From positions 1 to 61,804 of IMG/VR virus record IMGVR_UViG_3300047392_000043: a stretch of 61,804 nt of DNA; one strand, 5' to 3'. Numbering within the stretch: the stretch's first letter is position 1; every line of letters begins with the position of its first letter. Under the pieces are notes generated by a model. The model did no database searches and was not told where the DNA came from. It saw only the letters and a program-made list of their open reading frames with translations. The stretch is from a virus. Positions 8,378 through 16,068 of the stretch are shown piece by piece. A program made the translations under genes and the position numbers.

Positions 8378-8874
8378 GTGTCCCTACTCCAAAAAGATTC
8401 CCAAGGAAAGTCAATCCAAACATCGCGTTCAAGTTTGTTGATAGCAAACCCATAATAATCGCTGTACTCTTTGCTACTTTCGTTCTCAACAAGACTTGCC
8501 CAACGAACACTATTATGCCAGAATTTGTCAACAAAGTCAACCTCTATTCCTGCCACACTAGAGGCCCAGTCTGCCTTGAGCCATTCTTGTGTTGAGCCTT
8601 GATCATTAATGTCGTCTACTAACAGTATTTTCTTGCCCTCAATAACTTCATCTGGTGCCCATAGCAACGACTCAGTATCTGGTTGATCACGCAACGATAC
8701 CTTAACAGTTGTATGTGGTACAGCAAGGTAATGACTAAGCATAATACTAGCGGCAAGACCTCCACGATCAACACCAATGATCAAGTCTGGGCGCCAACTG
8801 TCTAGTTGCATATTACGAGCGATGGTCTGCACATGCCATTCGACATCATGCCAAGAAAGTGATAGTTTATTCAT
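8374..8874 (-). CDS. Phosphoribosyltransferase (type I)
   Basis: 166 residues. The PRPP loop KILLVDDINDQGST and the N-terminal DLIIGVDRGGLAASIMLSHYL define a type I PRTase, most like xanthine/guanine or hypoxanthine enzymes. It would salvage a purine base (or base analogue) to the nucleotide. In a phage with a deazaguanine pathway, salvage of guanine or a related base is an interesting option. Overlaps neighbours on both sides. Confidence 0.8.
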   Translation of the reverse strand: MNKLSLSWHDVEWHVQTIARNMQLDSWRPDLIIGVDRGGLAASIMLSHYLAVPHTTVKVSLRDQPDTESLLWAPDEVIEGKKILLVDDINDQGSTQEWLKADWASSVAGIEVDFVDKFWHNSVRWASLVENESSKEYSDYYGFAINKLERDVWIDFPWESFWSRDT

Positions 8875-9325
8875 CAGTATCGGGTCCGCTTAGTAGTCGT
8901 TCCATTGCTTTGTACTCATTGTACAGTTCCTTAAGCATAGGATACTTTTCGTGCATTTCAAAGTTAGGTGCCAAGATAAGCAAACGCTTTTTAAGTGTTT
9001 CCATCATGTCAGCAAGTTCATCTAGATCAATTGTGCTCTTAGCTGTAGTAATAGTTGTTTTACCATAGTTGGTAGTGCCAGCATTGAGTGAGTCTCCACT
9101 GCTAAACGATATGCTACTGCCGTTTGCCCAACTACTTGGTCCAATGGTTATGTTGCCAAGATCGATAGCAGTAGTGTCGTTCATAATGTACGTATCACTA
9201 GCGCCAATGGCACCAATCTCTTGTGCAATAACACCAACAGACATGTTAGACTCGTCCCATTTAAACTCAACAGGATCTATACTTGATAGCACATCTTTTA
9301 GTTTGTCTTTATCGCTATCATCCAT
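8867..9325 (-). CDS. S74-like (tail-fibre chaperone-type) short protein
   Basis: 152 residues. The segment DPVEFKWDESNMSVGVIAQEIGAIG resembles the peptidase S74 / intramolecular chaperone domain of phage fibres. A Gly/Ser/Thr-rich middle and a long amphipathic C-terminal helix (LKKRLLILAPNFEMHEKYPM) follow. Here it is a stand-alone short ORF among metabolic genes rather than the end of a fibre. It may be a structural fragment or trimerisation module. Confidence 0.5.
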   Translation of the reverse strand: MDDSDKDKLKDVLSSIDPVEFKWDESNMSVGVIAQEIGAIGASDTYIMNDTTAIDLGNITIGPSSWANGSSISFSSGDSLNAGTTNYGKTTITTAKSTIDLDELADMMETLKKRLLILAPNFEMHEKYPMLKELYNEYKAMERLLSGPDTDE

Positions 9326-10002
9326 TACTTGATTCCTTTATATATAGGGAAACTGTAAGCAGGGTCAGCATACAGATTTTTCATGAATCTAATTTCCATT
9401 CTTGTTTTGCCTCTGTAAATTTTAATTTGTGCAAACTTTGGATCAATTAAACAATTAATAGTCATTGACGCTTGAGTAGCCTCAAAGAACGCTGGATCGT
9501 ATGTGAGTTCAGTTTCTTGTACTTTAAACCCAATCAGGGAACATTGTAAAGTTTCTTTGTTACGAATAATAGCTAACAGATAGTATTGCTTAACTGACTT
9601 TATTTTTTTAATCCAGCCTTCGACTAACAATTTCCATAATGACTCTTTGTCAAATCCTAAGTAGAAGCTAGCAGTATCAGATGTTAATAAGGCTTGATAT
9701 ATGCTGGCTTCTGTTGTCTGATTACCAGATTGCTGGAGGGCCTTAACATCAATAAATGCATCTTCGCCTATGCGTACATCAGCAATGCCTTTGCCAGCAC
9801 CGCACCATTTTGAACCTGGAATACTATCTGTTACTATATATTCCCATATTTCTTTTCCCATGCTAGGGGGACGACCTTGGTCAATGTATTTTCGCAATGG
9901 TTCGAGAACTTTTTCAACTTCGGTATGAAATGTATCAGCAAATGTTGGCCCAACAAGTTGCTGAATTTCCTCGACAGTCATTGGGACCAGGCAGTAGGTC
10001 AT
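9325..10002 (-). CDS. Putative PD-(D/E)XK-type nuclease
   Basis: 225 residues. GAGKGIADVRIGEDAFIDVKAL gives D...(F/I)-D-x-K, the core of restriction-endonuclease-like folds, followed by alternating strands and helices. An upstream helix EKVLEPLRKYIDQG fits. No second signature confirms it. It overlaps folE by 4 bases. A structure prediction would decide. Confidence 0.45.
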   Translation of the reverse strand: MTYCLVPMTVEEIQQLVGPTFADTFHTEVEKVLEPLRKYIDQGRPPSMGKEIWEYIVTDSIPGSKWCGAGKGIADVRIGEDAFIDVKALQQSGNQTTEASIYQALLTSDTASFYLGFDKESLWKLLVEGWIKKIKSVKQYYLLAIIRNKETLQCSLIGFKVQETELTYDPAFFEATQASMTINCLIDPKFAQIKIYRGKTRMEIRFMKNLYADPAYSFPIYKGIK

Positions 10003-10718
10003 CGTGGAGCAAAGTCTTGTTGGAGTTTGATGTTGTCAAAAAACTCTTTCTTTGTACTTTGATCACTTTGGAAAGCACCTTTGAGTACTGTAGTCTGTGT
10101 CAATGACGAGTGTGCCATAATGCCACGGTTCTCACAGCATCCGTGTACAGCTTGCACATAAACACCTACGTCTTTTGCGTCTGTGGCTTTTTGGATTTCC
10201 CTAGCAATGTCATTAGCAAGTTCCTCCTGGAGAGTACCACGTCTTGCACACCACTGGGCGATGCGTGTGTACTTGGAGAGTCCGATAAGTTTCTCAGCCG
10301 CAATAATGCCAATATAAGCAACGCCACTAACGGGTTGGTGATGATGGCTACACATACTGCGAAGCTCACTACGAACAACCAACATACCTTCATAACGGTC
10401 CGCCGAGTCGTTTGGAAATGCTGTTGCGTCTGGTGCTGGGTCATATCGTCCTGCCATGATTTCATTGTAGTACATCTTGGCAAGTCGTCTTGCAGTACCT
10501 TTAGAGTTTGGATCTGTTTCGCGATCAATAAGCAAAGTGTCTAGCACTTGTTCGAACGCGACTGTAGCTTCATTGATTAGTTGATCCTTTTCAACATCGC
10601 TGATGTATTCGCTAATGTTGTCGCCTGCCCAAAAACGTTTGTTATCTTGTTTAAGGCGATTGCGGATAACTTGGCTAAGTGGCTTGCCGTCTTCTTCTTT
10701 ATAATGTAGTTCTGTCAA
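9999..10718 (-). CDS. folE: GTP cyclohydrolase I
   Basis: 239 residues. The zinc site CSHHHQPVSG (Cys123, His126) and GCCENRGIMAHSS (Cys194/195), the KLIGLSKYTRI segment and an N-terminal helical region are diagnostic of FolE. The enzyme opens GTP to 7,8-dihydroneopterin triphosphate, the first step of both folate and 7-deazaguanine synthesis. Its companions queE, a QueD-like gene and dpdA point to the latter. It is the first gene downstream of a possible sigma70 promoter at 10761-10789. Confidence 0.92.
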   Translation of the reverse strand: MTELHYKEEDGKPLSQVIRNRLKQDNKRFWAGDNISEYISDVEKDQLINEATVAFEQVLDTLLIDRETDPNSKGTARRLAKMYYNEIMAGRYDPAPDATAFPNDSADRYEGMLVVRSELRSMCSHHHQPVSGVAYIGIIAAEKLIGLSKYTRIAQWCARRGTLQEELANDIAREIQKATDAKDVGVYVQAVHGCCENRGIMAHSSLTQTTVLKGAFQSDQSTKKEFFDNIKLQQDFAPR

Positions 10719-10760
10719 TTTTGTTTTCTCCGAGTTAATGACGTGGATGTCATATTGTTT

Positions 10761-10789
10761 ATTGTAGCATCTATTTAGGAATAAAGCAA
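10761..10789 (-). promoter_or_regulatory. Possible sigma70-type promoter before folE
   Basis: On the minus strand TTGCTT (10789-10784) and TACAAT (10766-10761) are separated by exactly 17 bases. The -35 box is weak (three of six) and the -10 is good. It is about 45 bases upstream of folE in a real intergenic gap (10719-10774), partly overlapping the end of the upstream gene. Confidence 0.45.
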
Positions 10790-11056
10790 TACTTCACTTG
10801 GCCAAGTTAGCAAATAAAGCATTAAATCTTCTGGCTTTTTAAAGTGGACCATAATGGTAATATCAAACATCTCATGTGAGTGTTTAGCTGATTCTACCTT
10901 TGACAATTTGCGCCAGTTAAATGGATCACCCTTATAGTCGGTTGCTGTCCAACGATTCTTGCAGTTATCAATCAACCACCGCCTTATGTCCTTTAGTGTG
11001 TACAATGTGGCGGCAGTCTTTGCTGAATAGAACTTATCCTTTGTTAGCGTTAGCAT
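10775..11056 (-). CDS. Outlying member of the W-x-x-[ED]-N / DAxxF-x-L-x-W small-protein family
   Basis: 93 residues if started at the ATG at 11056 (MLTLTKDKFYS), which overlaps the glutaredoxin end; longer starts would run through glutaredoxin. It has RRWLIDNCKNRW and, near the C-terminus, VHFKKPEDLMLYLLTW. These are the same two motifs as the 13-member array at 21.7-26.1 kb, so this appears to be a dispersed copy. Function unknown. Confidence 0.6.
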   Translation of the reverse strand: MLTLTKDKFYSAKTAATLYTLKDIRRWLIDNCKNRWTATDYKGDPFNWRKLSKVESAKHSHEMFDITIMVHFKKPEDLMLYLLTWPSEVLLYS

Positions 11057-11282
11057 AGAACTCACTCTTACGTAAGTCGTCCCAGCCGCCAACAAGATTT
11101 CCATCAATGATAATTTGGGGAACAGTTCGGGCAGTTGGCACTGCTTCTAATAACTTTTCACGAGTAAAGCCATTGTGGCCTACCTTGTGTTCTGTAAAGG
11201 TAAACCCTTTGCTACTTAACCATGCTTTTGCTTGGTCGCAATAAGGACAGTGGTCCTTACTATAAACTACGATTGTTGTCAT
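11034..11282 (-). CDS. Glutaredoxin
   Basis: 82 residues. The dithiol active site C12-P-Y-C15, the cis-Pro segment TVPQIIIDG and GGWDDLR are standard glutaredoxin features. In T4-like phages glutaredoxin reduces ribonucleotide reductase. Its ATG overlaps the stop of the small CDGSH-like gene upstream (ATGA). Confidence 0.9.
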   Translation of the reverse strand: MTTIVVYSKDHCPYCDQAKAWLSSKGFTFTEHKVGHNGFTREKLLEAVPTARTVPQIIIDGNLVGGWDDLRKSEFYANANKG

Positions 11283-11443
11283 ATTCCTGCTCCGTTATCA
11301 AATAATTGTTCTTCGTATTTCTTTAATGCTTCTTGATACTGTTCTTCAGCCAAGCCATGCCAGCTGATACACTTGCCGTTGGGACTGCGACCACAACCGC
11401 ACTTGCCAAATTCTTCTGGATTTTCTCTTACTCGTATTTGCAT
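11279..11443 (-). CDS. 54-residue Cys/His protein, CDGSH-like
   Basis: Found by direct translation: ATG at 11443, stop at 11279, 54 residues. The core KCGCGRSPNGKCISWHGL has C-x-C...C...H, resembling the C-x-C-x2-(S/T)-x3-P-x-C-D-G-x-H iron-sulfur or zinc motif of CDGSH proteins. The C-terminal half is a charged helix. It is coupled to glutaredoxin by ATGA. The metal type cannot be told from sequence. Confidence 0.6.
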   Translation of the reverse strand: MQIRVRENPEEFGKCGCGRSPNGKCISWHGLAEEQYQEALKKYEEQLFDNGAGI

Positions 11444-11444
11444 A

Positions 11445-11873
11445 TTATGCCTTTGATGTGTCGTATGTTTGTGCGAAGATATCTTTCTTCACCGCACCAT
11501 AGTCGCCTGCGCCATGACGTACAATGTAGTCATTACCAGCAGTATAGTTTAGGTCGCCCCATGACGTATGGATAACACCATCATGGTCAGCAAGTTTAGC
11601 AATCTTCATAATCTTCTTAGGAGTAGCAACGCCATTACCTAAGTCATCTTTGAGACTGTGAAACTTTTCTGGTGTAATAGGATACTGCTCACCTTTGGGA
11701 CCAGTTATAATATAATGACCAGCTTCGTACTGTACAGGACCTTCTAAAGTCTGTACAGTTCCTGCTTGTTGAGCAACTTCATACTTTTCCTGCGCTGGCT
11801 TCTTAAATGTTTCAAAGCTACCAGACTTGAACCAAGCATCATTAATGCCGTTTTCTAGTTCATTTATTTTCAT
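11445..11873 (-). CDS. PGDYG-like repeat protein
   Basis: 142 residues with two related units: GHYIITGPKGEQYPITPEKFH and NDYIVRHGAGDYGAVKKDIF followed by AQTY. The second carries the G-D-Y-G signature of the small PGDYG domain. The N-terminus MKINELENG loosely resembles the short leader shared by late proteins of this phage (35-57 kb). Role unknown. Confidence 0.6.
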   Translation of the reverse strand: MKINELENGINDAWFKSGSFETFKKPAQEKYEVAQQAGTVQTLEGPVQYEAGHYIITGPKGEQYPITPEKFHSLKDDLGNGVATPKKIMKIAKLADHDGVIHTSWGDLNYTAGNDYIVRHGAGDYGAVKKDIFAQTYDTSKA

Positions 11874-12297
11874 TGTTATCCTTTTGTGCTTCGGCTTCGT
11901 ATACTCGTCGGCGCAAGTTGCTAGAGCTAAAACTATGATCCCTACCGTTAAAGTATAAATCGATGCCTCGCTTGTGACAAATTTCTCGACCAGTAAACTC
12001 TTTACCTTCGTACTCTACTCCAAGTATACGCACATTGATAGGCAAAGTCAACAGCAAGTCTTCAAGATCTTTTTCAGTATTGTAAACCCAGACTTCGTCA
12101 ACATAGCGACTGCCTTTGAGTTGCATTTGTCTTTCGACAATGCTTTGTACTGGTTTATTTTTTGTAGCACGATCTAGCGTAGGATCGTTTTGCAATCCAC
12201 AAATTAGATAGTCGCACTGTGTCTTGGCTTCTTGTAGCATAGACACATGGCCTGCATGAAGCAAGTCAAATGTAGAACAAGTAAAACCAACCTTCAT
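11860..12297 (-). CDS. Cytidylyltransferase-like nucleotidyltransferase
   Basis: 145 residues. FDLLHAGHVSML is the H-x-G-H motif, with YLICGLQNDP, a conserved middle (VERQMQLKGSRYVDEVWVYN) and SSSNLRRRVYE in place of the usual ISST-R motif. Related enzymes activate glycerol-3-phosphate or sugar phosphates to CDP or ADP derivatives. Immediately upstream are galE and a glycosyltransferase, so a surface-glycan role is likely. Overlaps both neighbours. Confidence 0.8.
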   Translation of the reverse strand: MKVGFTCSTFDLLHAGHVSMLQEAKTQCDYLICGLQNDPTLDRATKNKPVQSIVERQMQLKGSRYVDEVWVYNTEKDLEDLLLTLPINVRILGVEYEGKEFTGREICHKRGIDLYFNGRDHSFSSSNLRRRVYEAEAQKDNNENK

Positions 12298-13289
12298 GCT
12301 CTACCTCTATACTCTGCAGAGTTGTACCATGACCATGCCGTCTTTACAATGTTATCAATTGAACTGTTGGCAGGAGTCCAACCAATAGTCTTCTTTGCTT
12401 TGTCGGCATAGGCAACTAATGTAGCCGGGTCACCTGGACGTGAAGGACCTTTATGCACCAATACAGTACGTCCGGTAATACGTTCGACAGAGTTAATAAC
12501 TTCTGTAATGCTTACGCCTTTGCCTGAACCAAGATTGAGTTCAATTGAAGTGCCCTTATCGGCTGCTTCGCCCCACTTGGTAGCTAGGTAATGTGCCTCG
12601 GCAATATCTTCTACATGCAAGTAGTCACGAACACACGTACCATCAGCTGTAGGATAGTCGGCACCATTCAACGTGAACACACCTTTGTTGACAATAGTCT
12701 CCATGATGCGAGCAATTACATGTGTTGCGGCTTTCAACTGTCCATGACGAACCTTTGAGTCGGCACCGCATGCGTTGAAGTAGCGCAAGGCTACAGTTTT
12801 AAAACCATATCCTTTTGCACAATCACGAAGCACTTGTTCGGCCATTAGCTTGCTTTGACCATATGGACTAATAGGAAGTGTTGGGCTATACTCAGTAAGT
12901 GTATTAACAGTGGGCTCGCCATACACTGCGGCACTAGATGAAAACACAACAGTCTTGTGCCATCCACGTTCAGCTAACGAAGCTAGCAACTTTGCAGTGT
13001 TGCCTACATTGTTAGCATAGTATGGACCCGGGTCTGTAATACTAGGTCCCACTAAACTTGTACCAGCGATATGAATAAGTGCAACTGGGTTCTTATCAAT
13101 GAAAGAATTAATAAACATTGCGTTATTAAAGTCTCCTTTAATAACTTGATCTAGTTGCTCTGTAATCCACGGAGCAGTAGCATTACGATCTACTCCCAGG
13201 ACTTTGTATCCAAGGTCTTTAAATCGTAATGCAGTTTGCCCGCCAATATAACCATTGCAACCTGTAATGGCGACCCATTTATCTGTCAT
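12294..13289 (-). CDS. galE: UDP-glucose 4-epimerase
   Basis: 331 residues. It has the GxxGxxG NAD site (TGCNGYIGGQTA), SSSAAVYGEPT, the catalytic Y-x3-K in SPYGQSKLMAEQ, ALRYFNACG and a C-terminal GRPGDPATLVA-like segment (GPSRPGDPATLVAYADK). It is full length for GalE and interconverts UDP-glucose and UDP-galactose. It overlaps the cytidylyltransferase and the glycosyltransferase, so the three form a unit. Confidence 0.9.
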   Translation of the reverse strand: MTDKWVAITGCNGYIGGQTALRFKDLGYKVLGVDRNATAPWITEQLDQVIKGDFNNAMFINSFIDKNPVALIHIAGTSLVGPSITDPGPYYANNVGNTAKLLASLAERGWHKTVVFSSSAAVYGEPTVNTLTEYSPTLPISPYGQSKLMAEQVLRDCAKGYGFKTVALRYFNACGADSKVRHGQLKAATHVIARIMETIVNKGVFTLNGADYPTADGTCVRDYLHVEDIAEAHYLATKWGEAADKGTSIELNLGSGKGVSITEVINSVERITGRTVLVHKGPSRPGDPATLVAYADKAKKTIGWTPANSSIDNIVKTAWSWYNSAEYRGRA

Positions 13290-14497
13290 AATTTATACTT
13301 TGCTCCTGCAACATGATCGCGGTAACGATTGCCTGCACGATTCCACTGAGCGGCTTTACATTCCATGCCACCTTCTGCAACTGTGCCAGCAGTTTCCATA
13401 ATGTCGCAAATGCGATCAATGGTACCATTGTTCCAATCACTAATCTTGCCCATAGCAGGATGTGGAGCTTTTAACAATGTTGTCAATTTGTCAAACGCAT
13501 CTTGTTGGCTCCATGGCACGTACATTCTTGTGTGATCGTTTGCAAACGTTTCTGGAAAGCTACGATACGCAGGGTACAATACATTACAGCCTAATGTGTC
13601 TGCTTCGCTTACTGTATTGCTTACCCAGTCTTGCAACGCACAATTGAACAGCACCTTACTGTCATTAACAATATTGTAGTACTCATTCTTTTGCAGATCC
13701 TTGTAGATCTTTAGCATGCCACGTTCTTCTAACTGCGCCGCACGTTCAAGGTACTTAGGGTTATTACTACGCAACGGACCACCACTTAGCACTGCAAACT
13801 CAACCTTGGGCATGTTAGTACGATGCCATGCTTCGATCAAGTCCATAAAGAAGTCTGGTTGCTTCTCTTGGTCAAACCTTGCGGCAAATACAACTCTGTC
13901 GGCACGTTCAGCCCAAGGCTTAACTTGATTGTTTACACGAGCAAGTACTTCTTCTTTGCCAAATGCTAAACCACTGATGTTATAGATAGGTGCTTCGTAT
14001 CCTGCAATACGCATGTGAGCAACCATTTCTTCATTGGTGGCTAATACAGTAGCAAACTCATTGACCATCTTTTCATACAAGCTCATCCACTTGCCCATAC
14101 CCCATACATGAACAAAGTCATCGGGGTCAATAGCTTGTGCAAGGCAACGTACAAAAACACGGGGACGTTGGTGGTGAGGAATCTGATCCATAATGTATGG
14201 AAGGGATTCAATACCAGGTTGGAACATATCTTCAAAGTAGACAACGTCTTCACCTGTGACCTCACCACTACGCATCATTTGAACTAAGTTCATCATTTGA
14301 CTCATACCAAAGAAGCTTCGGCCATGTGCGTCTAACACTTGTCCCACTGAGATTGCTTTGGTGTTGTCAATAGTCTGTCCAGGCACTACAACATAGTCAA
14401 TGCCACGGCGGCGAAATACACTCTCGTTCCATTGCTGGAGTTGGAGAGTGTATCGCCCTTCATATGGCTCAAGGCCCATATAGAAGAGCTTACGCAT
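13286..14497 (-). CDS. GT-B glycosyltransferase
   Basis: 403 residues from the ATG at 14497 (MRKLFYMGLEPYEG), which overlaps the upstream stop as TAATG; an earlier ATG at 14542 is inside the upstream gene. The C-terminal domain has RVVFAARFDQEKQPDFFMDLI and VLFNCALQDWVSNTVSEADTL, typical of GT4/GT1-like donor-binding domains. The acceptor could be phage DNA, a virion protein or a host surface glycan. The adjacent galE supplies a UDP-hexose. Confidence 0.75.
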   Translation of the reverse strand: MRKLFYMGLEPYEGRYTLQLQQWNESVFRRRGIDYVVVPGQTIDNTKAISVGQVLDAHGRSFFGMSQMMNLVQMMRSGEVTGEDVVYFEDMFQPGIESLPYIMDQIPHHQRPRVFVRCLAQAIDPDDFVHVWGMGKWMSLYEKMVNEFATVLATNEEMVAHMRIAGYEAPIYNISGLAFGKEEVLARVNNQVKPWAERADRVVFAARFDQEKQPDFFMDLIEAWHRTNMPKVEFAVLSGGPLRSNNPKYLERAAQLEERGMLKIYKDLQKNEYYNIVNDSKVLFNCALQDWVSNTVSEADTLGCNVLYPAYRSFPETFANDHTRMYVPWSQQDAFDKLTTLLKAPHPAMGKISDWNNGTIDRICDIMETAGTVAEGGMECKAAQWNRAGNRYRDHVAGAKYKL

Positions 14498-14988
14498 TAG
14501 ACTTCCTCTGTGAAGCGGTCTAAGCGTTTTGGCATGCAACACATACCATCTGCACTATGCACAGTTTCCTGGCACCATGCGCTCTTGTACAATCCAACGT
14601 GGATCTTAAGAGCCTTGCTTGCGCGATCGCGCCCGCTTTGGATATTAACCGTATATGTAAAGCTACGGTCACCGCTTGCTTCGTGTGTACGAAGTTCTGG
14701 GGTATCAATAGAGTATGAGAAGATCATACCGCTCTTGCACAAATCAGTTAGATACTGATTGTAGAAATCTAGTGGCAAGTGCCCTAGGTCTGCGTTCAAC
14801 ACGCCATCATACAACTCGCTGATCTTTAACAGATCAAACTTGATGTGGTTGATGTTTAAACCAGCACGACGAGGTTGGTACTGGTTGTTGTTATTGTAAC
14901 CACGCTGTTCACGTGGGCCACGGTTGTCGCGATTACCGCGATCGTTAAACTTAACGTGATTGTTAAGCGTACTGTTTGAGGCATCCAT
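14497..14988 (-). CDS. Unrecognised phage protein with Asn/Arg/Gly-rich N-terminus
   Basis: About 163 residues from the ATG at 14988 (MDASNSTLNNHVKF), chosen for GGAGG about 10 bases upstream; ATG 14997 is also possible. Residues 15-45 are a low-complexity RGNRDNRGPREQRGY / NNNNQYQ stretch likely to bind nucleic acid. A folded part with ADLGHLPLDFYNQYLTDLC and KIHVGLYKSAWC follows. It lies just downstream of the QueD-like gene. Function unknown. Confidence 0.6.
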   Translation of the reverse strand: MDASNSTLNNHVKFNDRGNRDNRGPREQRGYNNNNQYQPRRAGLNINHIKFDLLKISELYDGVLNADLGHLPLDFYNQYLTDLCKSGMIFSYSIDTPELRTHEASGDRSFTYTVNIQSGRDRASKALKIHVGLYKSAWCQETVHSADGMCCMPKRLDRFTEEV

Positions 14989-15334
14989 TTTCGCCATCCT
15001 CCGAAACTTCAATCCAAATTTTACGATCTGTATACTTTGATGAGATTTGACCATATAGATCATCTGCCATCATTTCACAGGACTTATAATCCAATGCTAA
15101 CGTTCCTTGGTTATATAAATTTTCCAACCAACGCTTGAACTGAATAAACTCAACATCCCTATCGTCATGAAAGACTTCGAGATACACTTTAAAGTGGAAC
15201 ATGTGTCGATGAGGATGACCCAAAAAGGAAACATCATACTCGTCACCTGTTGCCAACTTAGGATCCGTAAGTGCCGCCGGATACCTATGCACTCCTTCCT
15301 TACGAAAGGTAACCCAAATCATGTCTTGTGACAT
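14963..15334 (-). CDS. QueD-like T-fold protein (possible 6-carboxytetrahydropterin synthase)
   Basis: 123 residues; AAGGAG 5 bases before the ATG at 15334 fixes the start. GHPHRHMFHFKVYLEV (His40, 42, 44, 47), ALDYKSCEMMADDLYGQI and IWIEVSEDGENG align in order and spacing with the H-x-H, PTxE-helix and V-x-V-x-E segments of the QueD/PTPS family. The usual first His and the LDH signature are not clear. In a cluster with dpdA and with folE/queE nearby, a role in making the deazaguanine precursor fits, but the call needs a profile search. Confidence 0.55.
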   Translation of the reverse strand: MSQDMIWVTFRKEGVHRYPAALTDPKLATGDEYDVSFLGHPHRHMFHFKVYLEVFHDDRDVEFIQFKRWLENLYNQGTLALDYKSCEMMADDLYGQISSKYTDRKIWIEVSEDGENGCLKQYA

Positions 15335-15342
15335 GTTACTCC

Positions 15343-15540
15343 TTAGTCAATGTAGTTATTGGCTTTTAAGTATACCCACATCTTCCAGTCGATAGCTTGG
15401 AGATGCTTCAATACTGTATCCAACTTTTCATTAAGTTCTTCTACAGTTGGAGCTGTTGCACCTTCTGCAACTGCCTTGCCTGGGACTGGCTTCTTTGTTG
15501 GCTTATTAAAGCTACCAACTTTAACTTCATCATCGCTCAT
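15343..15540 (-). CDS. Small helical protein
   Basis: 65 residues, MSDDEVKVGSFNKPTKKPVPGK, then a single predicted helix (VEELNEKLDTVLKHLQAIDWK) that could form a coiled coil. Short gaps (8-9 bases) to both neighbours place it in the dpdA operon. No family. Confidence 0.55.
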   Translation of the reverse strand: MSDDEVKVGSFNKPTKKPVPGKAVAEGATAPTVEELNEKLDTVLKHLQAIDWKMWVYLKANNYID

Positions 15541-15549
15541 TTTGTTTCC

Positions 15550-16068
15550 TTAGTTTACAGGGTTATCGCCTACATAGGCATGCCAAGGTGTAAATGTGTC
15601 TCTATCCATAAGGTCATGTAAAGCATGACACCATACACCAGGGTTTGTTGCATTAAAATCCTTATCGTCGATTTTAATTGTTGTATTGTAGTTAAGCAAT
15701 TTCGTATAAGGTAGTTTGACCGAAATCATTGGGATAACACGATTATCTTCACTTGCAAGACTTTCTAAGAAGCCTTCAACCTGAGCTGAGGTAAAGTCTA
15801 CTGTAACATAATCAACTTTACCAGACTCTAATACACCTTCAATCATTCTATCCCACTCTCGCCATCCATCATGGTCATCATTTGCTAAATTATGTAAGCT
15901 CATATTAGCACCAATATAAACGTGCTGTGACTTTGAGTTTAACACATTAGCAATGATTGTGTCAACCGGTTGAAGTCCAACTACAAACAAGGTCCGCATA
16001 CCTTTAGCAGGAGAGTTTTCAACTTCTACTCCTGTAAAGAAATCCGGTGCAACACGTTCAATCGTCAT
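15550..16068 (-). CDS. Unrecognised protein coupled to dpdA
   Basis: 172 residues from the ATG at 16068 (MTIERVAPDFFTGVE), preferred because AAGGAGA lies upstream. Alpha/beta pattern: RTLFVVGLQPVDTIIANVL, QHVYIGANMSL, VDYVTVDFTSAQVEGFL, VIPMISVKLPYTK. It overlaps the end of the transglycosylase gene by 11 bases, so it may assist DNA modification. No motif identifies it. Confidence 0.6.
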   Translation of the reverse strand: MTIERVAPDFFTGVEVENSPAKGMRTLFVVGLQPVDTIIANVLNSKSQHVYIGANMSLHNLANDDHDGWREWDRMIEGVLESGKVDYVTVDFTSAQVEGFLESLASEDNRVIPMISVKLPYTKLLNYNTTIKIDDKDFNATNPGVWCHALHDLMDRDTFTPWHAYVGDNPVN

